Assembly (NCBI GenBank): GCA_022376925.1
Contig: JAIOJX010000025.1
Coordinates: forward strand, 185,565,801-185,629,800
Length of the DNA stretch: 64,000 nucleotides
From: Tragulus kanchil
Lineage: Eukaryota > Chordata > Mammalia > Artiodactyla > Tragulidae
Reading direction: 5' to 3'
This document shows positions 46,676-56,800 of the stretch, in pieces. A model generated the notes under the pieces. The model saw nothing but the letters and a program-made list of their open reading frames with translations, ran no database searches and was not told the origin of the DNA. Made by a program: the position numbers and the translations under genes. Numbering within the stretch: the first letter of the stretch is position 1; every line of letters begins with the position of its first letter.

Positions 46676-47780
46676 CGACCTCTAACTCTGTCACCGCCTC
46701 GGCCTCCTTCCGTGGGTGCGGACTCCCCTCCTTCAAACGCACTCTCCAGCCCGCCAAGCTCTTGGGCAAGTTCCTTCCCGCTCTCCAGGCACCGGGAGCT
46801 GCAAGGCGAAATCCGGCTTTCCAGGTCGTTTTTTCCCTTCCCCATCCCAGCGGAAGGCATCAAGACGCGCCGGGCAGAGGGGCCAGGCCGCCTCCAATCG
46901 GCGCCCCCGCCGGCGGCCCAGGCTCCGCGGGAGCAGGAAGCGCAGCCGCCGCGACAGCCCGGCGCTCCCCGGGGACCGGCGGGGACAGGCCAAAGGGGCG
47001 ACGAGCACAGGGGCCGCCCGGCTGTCCCGCTCGGGCCGGAGGCGGCCCCCGTGCCCGACCCGCTCCGCGACCCGCGCAGGGCACCCCTCCCCGGCGGAAC
47101 CCCCAAACGCGCGCGCGCGCGGTCGTGGGAAAGGGGGCGGCCAGCCCTCAGCCCGGGGGAGGGACGGGGTCCAGCCCCGCTGCGGGCAGGGTGGGCCGAG
47201 GCCGCCGCGCACGGGGCCGCCTCCGTGACGCGCACACTCGCGCGGCGAAACAGCCACGGGGCGAGGAGCGAGCCGAGCCTGGACCGGGGGTCCGCGCAGT
47301 CCCCGGCGGCGGGGGGACACGGGGGCGCCCGCCCCAGGAAGGCCGGGCCGCCCCGCCGGCCACCGCCCCGCGGAGCAGCGCGGCCCGAGCCCCGTCCCCG
47401 CCGTCGGGGCGACCGGGAGGCCCTCGCGGGCGCCGGTCCCCGCCGAGCCCGGCAGACGCGGAGCCCCTCGAGCCCCCCGCGGCCGAGACAACGCCCGCCG
47501 CCCAGAAGCGCGGCGGTCCGCTCGGGCCGGGTCCGCGTCCGCCGGGCGCGCACCCCGCGACGTCCAGCTCGGGCCGGCCACACCCAGCGGGGACCCCGGC
47601 CGGCCGGGACGCGGTCTGGCTCCCGGCTCCGCCTCCCCGGGGACCCCCGCCCGCCCCGAGACGCCGGCCGGCCCGGACCCTCGCCGGCTCGGGGCGCCGC
47701 CTCCCGAGCACCCGCGCCCGGCGCGGAGACCCTCCAGCGCCGGGACCCCCGCCCGGCCCGGCCCGCCGCCCGCCGCCTAC

Positions 47781-48000
47781 CGCAGGCCGCCGCCGGGCCG
47801 CGCTCGCTGCTCGCCGCAGACGCCGACCGACCGAGCCGCCCGCAGAGCCGCCGCCGCCGCCGCCGCCACAACGGGGCCCCGGGTGGGGCCGCCTCGCCGC
47901 CGCCTCGGCCCGTCTCCGCTCGGGCCCGGGCTCCGGCTCCCGCTCCGCGCCGAGCAGCGGCCGGCGAGAGGCAGCGCCGGGGCTCGGGCTCCACGCAGGC
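47781..48000 (-). other. AFAP1: Candidate non-coding first exon with splice donor, inferred AFAP1
   Basis: On the minus strand, sequence downstream of the GC and CCAAT boxes runs through a CGG repeat and ends at a possible donor, CTGCG|GTAGGC, with the intron GT at 47780-47779. The 5' boundary is not defined; 48000 is only an estimate. The layout fits a G+C-rich 5' UTR exon with the coding exons far to the left, outside the window. It rests on sequence context only. Confidence 0.35.
47846..47866 (-). repeat. CGG trinucleotide run (about 7 units) in putative 5' UTR
   Basis: GCC repeated about seven times on the plus strand, so CGG in the direction of the inferred transcript. Runs like this in 5' UTRs are often length-polymorphic. 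Confidence 0.8.
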
Positions 48001-48069
48001 GCACTCGCCCCGCCCGCGCCGCCGCGCCACGCCCCCGGCGGCGGCCCGCGCACGGGGCCCGCCCCCCGG

Positions 48070-48074
48070 CCAAT
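48070..48074 (+). promoter_or_regulatory. CCAAT box
   Basis: GGCCAATGGGG, a good NF-Y site, lies 20-30 bp from a GC box (GGGGGCGGGGCC) at the right flank of the CpG island. It works in either orientation. Confidence 0.5.
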
Positions 48075-48284
48075 GGGGAGGGAGCTCGGGGCCGGGGGCG
48101 GGGCCTGGAGAAACAAAGGGAGGTGGGGCGGGGCCGCGCCGAGGCGGGGCTGCGGGCGCCGCGGGGGCGGGAGCGAGCAGGGCCGGATCCAGGGCCGAGG
48201 TGGTGCGACCCGGAGGCCCGGCGTCAGGTCTTCCGGGTCCACTCAACTAGCGGCGCTCAAACCAAACCCGGAACTCGGGTTCAT

Positions 48285-48362
48285 GGAATCGGTCCTCTTT
48301 ACAGAAAGGGAAACTGAGGCCCAAGGAGGGAGACCGCCTGCCCCCCAAGCCACAAAGCCCCA
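48285..48362 (-). mobile_element. MIR-like fragment
   Basis: TTTACAGAAAGGGAAACTGA with GGCCCAAGGAGGGAGACC, then a CCACAAAGCCCC end. Confidence 0.55.
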
Positions 48363-48580
48363 ACACTCCTCCTCCATCTTTTATTCATTCAACAGACATT
48401 CTGGCTTCCCATATGATGTGCGGTTGGAAGGGAGCAGAGGCAAATTAGGCCATCCCTTAAGGACCGCCTTCAGGCAGGATCAGAGATTTCTCAGGTCACT
48501 TTAAGCCACAAAAACGGTGCTGTGATGGGAAGAGCTCCCCCTTCTTGCCTCAGCGCTCTTGTGGCCAGGCTCTTGCCCGC

Positions 48581-50839
48581 CTGGGGCACTCTCCTCTCCT
48601 GCCTGCCATCCCCTATGTCCACGCACCATTCATCCATAAAACCTCTGTCCTTGCCGCCTTTCTACTTGGGCATCATGGGACCCCAGGCGGTTCCTCCAGG
48701 ATCCAGGGTACTGGCCTTCTCTGCCCAGCCTCATCGTGTTGGGGTGCTCCTGTGGCCGGGGCTCGGGCACAGCCCCTCCTGCCCGGAAACCTCAGGCTCT
48801 CCCAGGCCTTCAACCATCCCTGGCCATGGTGACCCCCAGCAGTGTGGCCCTGACCACACGCTCAGGAGACATCTCAAACTCCTCACCCTCAAAACAAAGT
48901 CGTTTACTCAACGCCCACCCGGCCTGCTCCTGCTCGTTCTTCGTCCTCGGTACACGGCCTCTCCGTCCACCCCGGGGCCCAGCTTGACACCTGGAGTCTC
49001 CTGGGCTGCTTTCCTCCCTCGCCCCTCAGGCCGCCCGCTCTGCATCCCCACGAGTCCACGGCCACCCTGTCCAGTTACAGCTGGAGTGTTCTGAGTGGTT
49101 CTCCAGCCCAGTGAAGCGTGACTTCGTTCAGAGAAGGCGGGAGTCCGACTGGCTCATCGCTGGCGCAGAACAGGGCCCGATGCCCAGAGACGCTGGGCGC
49201 AGGGTGGAGAGGGTCTGGACCGTGAGTAGACACATGCACGTGGGCACACAGGGACCGCGGAAGCCCAGGCTCCAGTCTGATTTGCCAGCTTCCTCCACGG
49301 CCACAGGAAGCTTTCCCACGCCTCTTCAGCCAGGCCCCGTGTTTGGGGACGGCCTCGGAGGTCAGGAACACAGAGCCTCAGGAAGGGAGGCCGTTACTGC
49401 AAGGCACGGTGCCCACCCCAGACCCCTGCTCAGGCCGCCCTCTGCCTGACATGTGTCTCCCGCTCCTGGCCAGCTCCCACAGACCCTCCAGATCTCACTT
49501 GCCACGTTGCCCAGGAGGGCTTTGTCGCCACCACTGTGCCCAGTACACTTGTGGTGAGCACACCGAGGTGACCCAGGGATCACACGTGTGAGATCTCCTC
49601 TGTCTTGGCTGTGGGCAACATCCCCCGAGGTGGACCTCCCACCGCCCGGTCACATTACCGGAGAATCCATCTTCAGGCGAATGAACGCTGGGGCACTCTC
49701 CTCTCCTGCCTGCCATCCCCTATGTCCACGCACCATTCATCCATAAAACCTCTGTCCTTGCCGCCTTTCTACTTGGGCATCATGGGACCCCAGGCGGTTC
49801 CTCCAGGATCCAGGGTACTGGCCTTCTCTGCCCAGCCTCATCGTGTTGGGGTGCTCCTGTGGCCGGGGCTGGGCACAGCCCCTCCTGCCCGGAAACCTCA
49901 GGCTCTCCCAGGCCTTCAACCATCCCTGGCCATGGTGACCCCCAGCAGTGTGGCCCTGACCACACGCTCAGGAGACATCTCAAACTCCTCACCCTCAAAA
50001 CAAAGTCGTTTACTCAACGCCCACCCGGCCTGCTCCTGCTCGTTCTTCGTCCTCGGTACACGGCCTCTCCGTCCACCCCGGGGCCCAGCTTGACACCTGG
50101 AGTCTCCTGGGCTGCTTTCCTCCCTCGCCCCTCAGGCCGCCCGCTCTGCATCCCCACGAGTCCACGGCCACCCTGTCCAGTTACAGCTGGAGTGTTCTGA
50201 GTGGTTCTCCAGCCCAGTGAAGCGTGACTTCGTTCAGAGAAGGCGGGAGTCCGACTGGCTCATCGCTGGCGCAGAACAGGGCCCGATGCCCAGAGACGCT
50301 GGGCGCAGGGTGGAGAGGGTCTGGACCGTGAGTAGACACATGCACGTGGGCACACAGGGACCGCGGAAGCCCAGGCTCCAGTCTGATTTGCCAGCTTCCT
50401 CCACGGCCACAGGAAGCTTTCCCACGCCTCTTCAGCCAGGCCCCGTGTTTGGGGACGGCCTCGGAGGTCAGGAACACAGAGCCTCAGGAAGGGAGGCCGT
50501 TACTGCAAGGCACGGTGCCCACCCCAGACCCCTGCTCAGGCCGCCCTCTGCCTGACATGTGTCTCCCTCTCCTGGCCAGCTCCCACAGACCCTCCAGATC
50601 TCACTCGCCACGTTGCCCAGGAGGGCTTTGTCGCCACCACTGTGCCCAGTACACTTGTGGTGAGCACACCCCGAGGTGACCCCCAGGGATCACACCCGTG
50701 TGAGATCTCCTCTGTCTTGGCTGTGGGCAGAACCTGCAGCTCCGGCCCTCGCGGTGCGGCCAAGGTGAGGAACTCTCACCACGCCGCCCCCGGGTCACAT
50801 TACCGGAGAATCCATCTTCAGGCGTGCGAATGAACGCTG
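48581..50839. repeat. Direct tandem duplication 9, unit about 1.11-1.15 kb
   Basis: Copies are 48581-49690 and 49688-50839, with a 3-bp overlap (CTG). Core offset is 1106. Copy 1 is shorter and garbled near its end, around 49610-49680. Its right copy overlaps the left copy of duplication 10. Confidence 0.93.
49420..49560 (+). mobile_element. L2-like LINE fragment, copy 1
   Basis: TGACATGTGTCTCCCGCTCC, CCAGATCTCACTTGCCACGT and CCCAGGAGGGCTTTGTCGCC resemble the L2 3' region. The duplicate is 50526-50666. Confidence 0.4.
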
Positions 50840-51130
50840 CAAAACAGAAATGGATGGGACTCCGCTTAGGTTCGAAGAGACTGGTGGACCTGTGGGCAGG
50901 GAGGGGAAAGAGAGAGCCCAGTCAGAAACAGCCCTGGTATTTCTCCGTCTCCACAGTTGTAGGTGGAAGCATGCAGATATTCAAGAAATGTTGGAAGAAT
51001 TACTAAACGCAGCCGAACCCTCCACCCCGTCAGGGGTCATCCTGGCTGGGCACACCTGCACTGACAAGAAACTCACTACCCACTGACCCCTCAGAGGACG
51101 ACGGCACAGCTCTGATTAACAGAAGATGCC

Positions 51131-51405
51131 GGGCTTCCCTGGCGGTCCAGTGGGTAAGGACACCGCCTCACAGTGCAAAGGGTGCCAGTTCCATCCCTGG
51201 CCGGGGAAGATCCCACGTGCCGTGGAGCGGCTGGACCGATGTGTCCAACTACCGAGCCGGAGCTCTGGAGCGCATGCGCCCAGAGCCAGTGCTCTGCGAC
51301 AACAGAGGCCACTGTGATGGGAGGCCCACATGGGCCAAAGAACAAAGATGGATGAAAATAGATAAATGAAAGACCAATAGAAGTGGCCAAAAAAAACACC
51401 AAAAT
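51131..51405 (+). mobile_element. CHR-type SINE, first of a head-to-tail pair, copy 1
   Basis: GGGCTTCCCTGGCGGTCCAG head, box B GTTCCATCCC, 3' domain ending GAAGTGGCC and poly(A). Copy 2 is 52317-52591. Confidence 0.9.
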
Positions 51406-51669
51406 AAAGAATCCACCTTGCAGTGCAAAAGGCTCCAGTTCAATCCCTGGCCCAGGAAGATCCCACGTGCCGCAGAGCGGCTGGACCAGTGTGTCCAATT
51501 ACCAGGCAGTGCTCGGATTGCATGCACCCAGAGCCAGTGCTCTGCAAGGAGAGAGGCCACTGCAGTGGGAGGCCCACACAAGCTGAAGAACAAAGATGGA
51601 TGAAAATAAATAAATAAAAAACCAATAAAAGAGGCCAAAATCTAAAAAAAAAATCTTAAAAAAAAAAAA
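51406..51669 (+). mobile_element. CHR-type SINE, second of the pair, copy 1
   Basis: Lacks the first 40 or so bases. It starts at AAGAATCCACCTTGCAGTGC and ends in AAAGAGGCC plus two poly(A) runs. Copy 2 is 52592-52855. Confidence 0.88.
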
Positions 51670-52316
51670 GAAAAACAGACGATGTCTCCTTGTATGAAAC
51701 TGCAATTTGGGGGCCTCTTGGAGCCTCAGAAAATAAGTCCAATCCCTCTGCGGCCACACCGCTCTTTCGGTGTATACAGAGCATTCATTTGATGGGGAAT
51801 TTAAGATTTATTGATCCTAGAGCAAGACCAACACAGTTTCTCTTCTTTCTGTTCTTTTGTTTTTGACCGAGAAGCATGGTTTTATTTTTAAATTTTTTGT
51901 CCTCTGTCTTGGCTGTGGGCAGAACCTGCAGCTCCGGCCCGGTGCGGCCAAGGTGAGGAACTCTCCCCGCCGCCCCCGGGTCACATTACCGGAGAATCCA
52001 TCTTCAGGCGTGCGAATGAACGCTGCAAAACAGAAATGGATGGGACTCCGCTTAGGTTCGAAGAGACTGGTGGACCTGTGGGCAGGGAGGGGAAAGAGAG
52101 AGCCCAGTCAGAAACAGCCCTGGTATTTCTCCGTCTCCACAGTTGTAGGTGGAAGCATGCAGATATTCAAGAAATGTTGGAAGAATTACTAAACGCAGCC
52201 GAACCCTCCACCCCGTCAGGGGTCATCCTGGCTGGGCACACCTGCACTGACAAGAAACTCACTACCCACTGACCCCTCAGAGGACGACGGCACAGCTCTG
52301 ATTAACAGAAGATGCC

Positions 52317-52855
52317 GGGCTTCCCTGGCGGTCCAGTGGGTAAGGACACCGCCTCACAGTGCAAAGGGTGCCAGTTCCATCCCTGGCCGGGGAAGATCCC
52401 ACGTGCCGTGGAGCGGCTGGACCGATGTGTCCAACTACCGAGCCGGAGCTCTGGAGCGCATGCGCCCAGAGCCAGTGCTCTGCGACAACAGAGGCCACTG
52501 TGATGGGAGGCCCACATGGGCCAAAGAACAAAGATGGATGAAAATAGATAAATGAAAGACCAATAGAAGTGGCCAAAAAAAACACCAAAATAAAGAATCC
52601 ACCTTGCAGTGCAAAAGGCTCCAGTTCAATCCCTGGCCCAGGAAGATCCCACGTGCCGCAGAGCGGCTGGACCAGTGTGTCCAATTACCAGGCAGTGCTC
52701 GGATTGCATGCACCCAGAGCCAGTGCTCTGCAAGGAGAGAGGCCACTGCAGTGGGAGGCCCACACAAGCTGAAGAACAAAGATGGATGAAAATAAATAAA
52801 TAAAAAACCAATAAAAGAGGCCAAAATCTAAAAAAAAAATCTTAAAAAAAAAAAA
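52317..52855 (+). mobile_element. SINE pair, copy 2
   Basis: Duplicate of 51131-51669 through duplication 10. Confidence 0.9.
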
Positions 52856-53081
52856 GAAAAACAGACGATGTCTCCTTGTATGAAACTGCAATTTGGGGGC
52901 CTCTTGGAGCCTCAGAAAATAAGTCCAATCCCTCTGCGGCCACACCGCTCTTTCGGTGTATACAGAGCATTCATTTGATGGGGAATTTAAGATTTATTGA
53001 TCCTAGAGCAAGACCAACACAGTTTCTCTTCTTTCTGTTCTTTTGTTTTTGACCGAGAAGCATGGTTTTATTTTTTAAATA

Positions 53082-53370
53082 GTTTTATTTATTTTATTGT
53101 TTATTCTAGGCTGTGCCAGGGCTTCACTGCTGCATGGTGTTCCTCTGGCTGCCATGAGCAGGGCCTACTCTCTGGTTGTCGTGCGGGGCTCCTCATTGCG
53201 GTGGCCTCTCTTGTGCTGGAGCACAGACTCCAGAGTGTGGGCTCAGGAGCTGCGGCTCACGGGCTTAGTTGCCCCTCAGCATGTGGGATCTTCCCAGACC
53301 AGGGGTCAAACTCATGTCTTCTGCATTTGCAGGTGGACGCTTAACCACTGAGCCACCGTGGAAGCCCTGG
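53082..53370 (-). mobile_element. CHR-2-like SINE, long form
   Basis: Reverse element: TTCTAGGCTGTGCCAGGGCT, CCTCATTGCGGTGGCCTCTC, CATGTGGGATCTTCCCAGAC and TTAACCACTGAGCCACCGTG. Confidence 0.9.
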
Positions 53371-53734
53371 GCCAACACGCTTTGTAGAAGCTCCTGACCT
53401 AGTCTGATGGGGAAGGGCTATGAGGCGGGGTTAGTGACCCCAGACCTCTTCCAGAGTCTTCCAGTAACACACATCTCTTGAGGAATAAAATTAATTACGA
53501 GTTGTTTGTATCCCAAGGTAAGCTCCATTTCCATGGCCCTTCTGACGTAGTCTTCCTAGATTCTGGGACCGAAAGGGAGTAGAGATCCCCTGTGGCAACT
53601 CGGCACCTGTGAGAAACCGAAGCCCATGCAGGATGTGGTGGGGGTCAGAAGCCCCCAGGGCTCTCACGTGGGCCATGGGTCGCTACACAGCAGATTCCCC
53701 CAAAGCTCAGCCGTTTAAAAGAGCTTACACTGGG

Positions 53735-53972
53735 GGCTTCCCTGCCTGGTGGTCCACTGGGTAGGGACACCGCCTTGCAGTGCAAGGGGCGCCGGTTCGA
53801 TCCCTGGCCTGGGAAGATCCCCTGTGCCGTGGAGCGGCTGGACCCACGTGTCCAACTACCGAGCCGGTGCTCTGCAGCGAGAGAGGCCACTGCAGTGGGA
53901 GGCCCGCACAGGCCAAAAGAACAAAGATGGAAATAAACGAGGGACCAATAGAAGTGGCCAAAAAAGAAAAAA
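53735..53972 (+). mobile_element. CHR-type tRNA-Glu SINE, copy 1
   Basis: GGGCTTCCCTGCCTGGTGGT head, intact box B GGTTCGATCCC. The 3' domain carries an internal deletion after ACCGAGCCGG. Copy 2 is 54836-55073. Confidence 0.9.
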
Positions 53973-53983
53973 GAACTTATTGT

Positions 53984-54095
53984 GGGACTTCCCTTGCCCG
54001 CCAGTGGTTAAGACTCTGTGCTTCCAACGCGAGGGGTGCAGGTTTGATCCCTGGTCAGGGAAGTAAGATCCCACATGCCCAGTGGCAAAAAAAAA
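53984..54095 (+). mobile_element. CHR-2 short SINE, copy 1
   Basis: GGGACTTCCCTTGCCCGCCA, GGTTAAGACTCTGTGCTTCC, TTTGATCCCTGGTCAGGGAA and poly(A). Copy 2 is 55085-55196. Confidence 0.88.
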
Positions 54096-54835
54096 TGTTT
54101 CAAAACAATCTTACCCTCCTCCTCTCACAGTTTTCGTGGGTCAGCGATCTAGCACAGCTCCCTGGTGCCTCCGGTTCGGGATCTCTCAAAGGTCACAGCC
54201 AGGCTGGGGCTGGGGCCGTGGCTTGACATGGTGGTTGGACTGGGGCTTGTTGCCAGGTGCCTCGAGTGGCTTCTCGCAGGCCACATTCCTCACAGAGGCC
54301 AGCCCTGCGCGGGGCCACTCACCCCACGGCGGCTGGCCTTCCCCTGCGCACCTGAGCTGGAAGCCGCAGCTCCACCAGAGGCGGGGGGCCGCCACCTCCA
54401 CTGCGCGCTCGGGAGCGAGTCAGGAGGTCCGGCCCACCGTCAGGGAGAGGGGACCGCTCGGGACGGGAGCACCAGGAGGCAGGGCTCACGGGGTCCTGAC
54501 CTAGTCTGATGGGGAAGGGCTATGAGGCGGGTTAGTGACCCCAGACCTCTTCCAGAGTCTTCCAGTAACACACATCTCTTGAGGAATAAAATTAATTACG
54601 AGTTGTTTGTATCCCAAGGTAAGCTCCATTTCCATGGCCCTTCTGACGTAGTCTTCCTAGATTCTGGGACCGAAAGGGAGTAGAGATCCCCTGTGGCAAC
54701 TCGGCACCTGTGAGAAACCGAAGCCCATGCAGGATGTGGTGGGGGTCAGAAGCCCCCAGGGCTCTCACGTGGGCCATGGGTCGCTACACAGCAGATTCCC
54801 CCAAAGCTCAGCCGTTTAAAAGAGCTTACACTGGG

Positions 54836-55073
54836 GGCTTCCCTGCCTGGTGGTCCACTGGGTAGGGACACCGCCTTGCAGTGCAAGGGGCGCCGGTTCG
54901 ATCCCTGGCCTGGGAAGATCCCCTGTGCCGTGGAGCGGCTGGACCCACGTGTCCAACTACCGAGCCGGTGCTCTGCAGCGAGAGAGGCCACTGCAGTGGG
55001 AGGCCCGCACAGGCCAAAAGAACAAAGATGGAAATAAACGAGGGACCAATAGAAGTGGCCAAAAAAGAAAAAA
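54836..55073 (+). mobile_element. CHR-type tRNA-Glu SINE, copy 2
   Basis: Duplicate of 53735-53972 through duplication 11. Confidence 0.9.
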
Positions 55074-55084
55074 GAACTTATTGT

Positions 55085-55196
55085 GGGACTTCCCTTGCCC
55101 GCCAGTGGTTAAGACTCTGTGCTTCCAACGCGAGGGGTGCAGGTTTGATCCCTGGTCAGGGAAGTAAGATCCCACATGCCCAGTGGCAAAAAAAAA
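55085..55196 (+). mobile_element. CHR-2 short SINE, copy 2
   Basis: Duplicate of 53984-54095 through duplication 11. Confidence 0.88.
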
Positions 55197-55689
55197 TGTT
55201 TCAAAACAATCTTACCCTCCTCCTCTCACAGTTTTCGTGGGTCAGCGATCTAGCACAGCTCCCTGGTGCCTCCGGTTCGGGATCTCTCAAAGGTCACAGC
55301 CAGGCTGGGGCTGGGGCCGTGGCTTGACATGGTGGTTGGACTGGGGCTTGTTGCCAGGTGCCTCGAGTGGCTTCTCGCAGGCCACATTCCTCACAGAGGC
55401 CAGCCCTGCGCGGGGCCACTCACCCCACGGCGGCTGGCCTTCCCCTGCGCACCTGAGCTGGAAGCCGCAGCTCCACCAGAGGCGGGGGGCCGCCACCTCC
55501 ACTGCGCGCTCGGGAGCGAGTCAGGAGGTCCGGCCCACCGTCAGGGAGAGGGGACCGCTCGGGACGGGAGCACCAGGAGGCAGGGCTCACGGGGGTCTTC
55601 TCAGAGGCTGCCGACCAAGCTGCCGGAAACTTGTGATTAACATAAACGCTTAAGAGCAGGCCTGAAAGACAAACACCGCATTCTGGGGA

Positions 55690-55855
55690 ACGACACCACC
55701 ACAGGGAGGCCCCGGCGGCCCGTGGTGAGGCGCCACACTCTCGCTGCCGAGCGCGTGGATCTGGTCCCTGAGGGAGGAGCTCGGATCCCACAAGCTCTGT
55801 GTCGTGACCAAAATAATGATGATGATAATAAAACAAATAAACTGATTTTGGAAAA
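55690..55855 (+). mobile_element. Degraded CHR-type SINE
   Basis: GATCTGGTCCCTGAGGGAGG, GGATCCCACAAGCTCTGTGT and a GATGATGATAATAA tail. Confidence 0.6.
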
Positions 55856-55879
55856 CGAGTAAGGCTCACTGATAACTGA

Positions 55880-56075
55880 AAGTGAAACGCGCTCAGTTGT
55901 GTCCGAGTTTGAGACCCATGGACAAGCCATGGAACTCTCCAGGCAAGAACTGGAGTGCGGAGCCGGGCCCTTCTCCAGGGGGCCGTCCAGACCCAGGTGC
56001 TGGATCAGGGTCTGCAGCACTGCCAGAGGATTCTTTGCCAGCTGAGCTATCAGGGATCGCCCCTGCAGGTAACTA
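55880..56075 (-). mobile_element. Bov-A2-type SINE
   Basis: CTCAGTTGTGTCCGAGTTTG, GGAACTCTCCAGGCAAGAAC and GCCAGCTGAGCTATCAGGGA at the tRNA end. Confidence 0.88.
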
Positions 56076-56354
56076 CTTACCTAAAATAATGAAAGTCTAA
56101 AGACAGTGGAGTAACAGTCTTATAAAGCTGGAAGGAAAAAGAAAAGTGTCAGCTCATCTCCCGCCAAAACCCACGACCACTTCCATGCCCGGTGCCCCAT
56201 CTCCACAGGACACGGGACGTGGCAGGGAAAGGACCGCTGCCCGGGCCGCCCTGAGCGCGTCTTGCTCCTGCTCTGCATGCTGCCTTTGCAAACACCGCTC
56301 CATCCGGTGAGTAAGCGGGCTGGGTGTTTGGAGAAAGCATAGATCCGAGAGGAA

Positions 56355-56445
56355 CAGCCACACTCTCCCGAGACCAGCTCTAACCCCCGTGTGACCTTGG
56401 CAACTCTCCTCGCCTCTCGGAGCCTCGGGTGCCACCTTGAAGGGT
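56355..56445 (+). mobile_element. MIR-like fragment
   Basis: CCAGCTCTAACCCCCGTGTG-ACCTTGGCAA, then CTCGGAGCCTCGGGTGCC. Confidence 0.6.
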
Positions 56446-56659
56446 AACGTTGGCTTTGAAGACTCACTGACCATCCGTGGAGGGGCTGGCCAGGGAGCAG
56501 AGAGCAACGACTGGGTCAAGTGCCCTGGAAGTGCAGCTCTCGACAAGAGCAGAAGGCAGCTGCACTGGGGAGAGCTGGAGAGGGGGACGCAGAGGGTGGA
56601 GGCGGGCAGCCCGGAGAGAGGAGGAAGGGCTGCGGGGGAAGCCAGTTGCTGGGAAAGAG

Positions 56660-56800
56660 CCGGGGGTCCTGGGCTGGAATCCCAGCACCTCTGCTAAGTG
56701 GCCCTGTGACTGGAGGTGAGCGGCCCATGCGTCTGAGCCTCAGTGTGCTCATCTGTATAGTGGGCGCTTGTTAAGCTAGATGATAAAGGATGTGTTAACA
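56660..56800 (+). mobile_element. MIR SINE
   Basis: GGGCTGGAATCCCAGCACCT, GTGGCCCTGTGACTGG, CTGAGCCTCAGTGTGCTCAT, CTGTATAGTGGGC: the standard MIR order. Confidence 0.8.

Larger units (their letters stand above)
46850..48240 (-). promoter_or_regulatory. AFAP1: CpG-island promoter, inferred AFAP1
   Basis: About 1.4 kb of extremely G+C- and CpG-rich sequence, the densest in the window. It carries GC boxes (48094-48105, 48125-48135, 48163-48171), a CCAAT box (48070-48074), a GCC/CGG run and an alternating CG tract near 47107. It contains no repeats. In mammals AFAP1 lies beyond the ABLIM2 3' end on the same strand, which makes this the expected AFAP1 promoter. All reading frames stay open for hundreds of codons only because stop codons are rare in such composition. 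The paralogous ABLIM3-AFAP1L1 locus has the same arrangement, but no AFAP1L1 coding first exon is visible here. Confidence 0.62.
50708..53080. repeat. Direct tandem duplication 10, unit about 1.19 kb
   Basis: Copies are about 50708-51899 and 51900-53080. The offset drifts from 1192 to 1186 through small deletions at the start of copy 2. Each copy contains two consecutive CHR-type SINEs. The sequence at 50708-50839 therefore appears three times in degraded or good form. Confidence 0.93.
53392..55597. repeat. Direct tandem duplication 11, unit about 1102 bp
   Basis: Copies are 53392-54495 and 54494-55597 at offset 1101-1102, with a TC overlap. The only differences seen are single G-run length changes (GGCGGGG versus GGCGGG, CACGGGG versus CACGGGGG). 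Each copy contains two SINEs. Confidence 0.95.

Noticed and set aside
46615..48504. Frames of 629 (+), 541 (-), 512 (+) and 364 (-) codons over the CpG island
   Set aside because: They overlap on both strands and in several frames at once. Their products are low-complexity Pro/Arg/Ala/Gly, as expected where G+C-rich sequence lacks stop codons. The longest also starts inside a duplicated block.
3237..55597. The repeated 1.1-kb pairs as a new amplification system, transposon or satellite
   Set aside because: The units share no sequence, terminal repeats or target-site duplications with one another, and there are only two copies each. Assembly overlap explains size, position and end quality.
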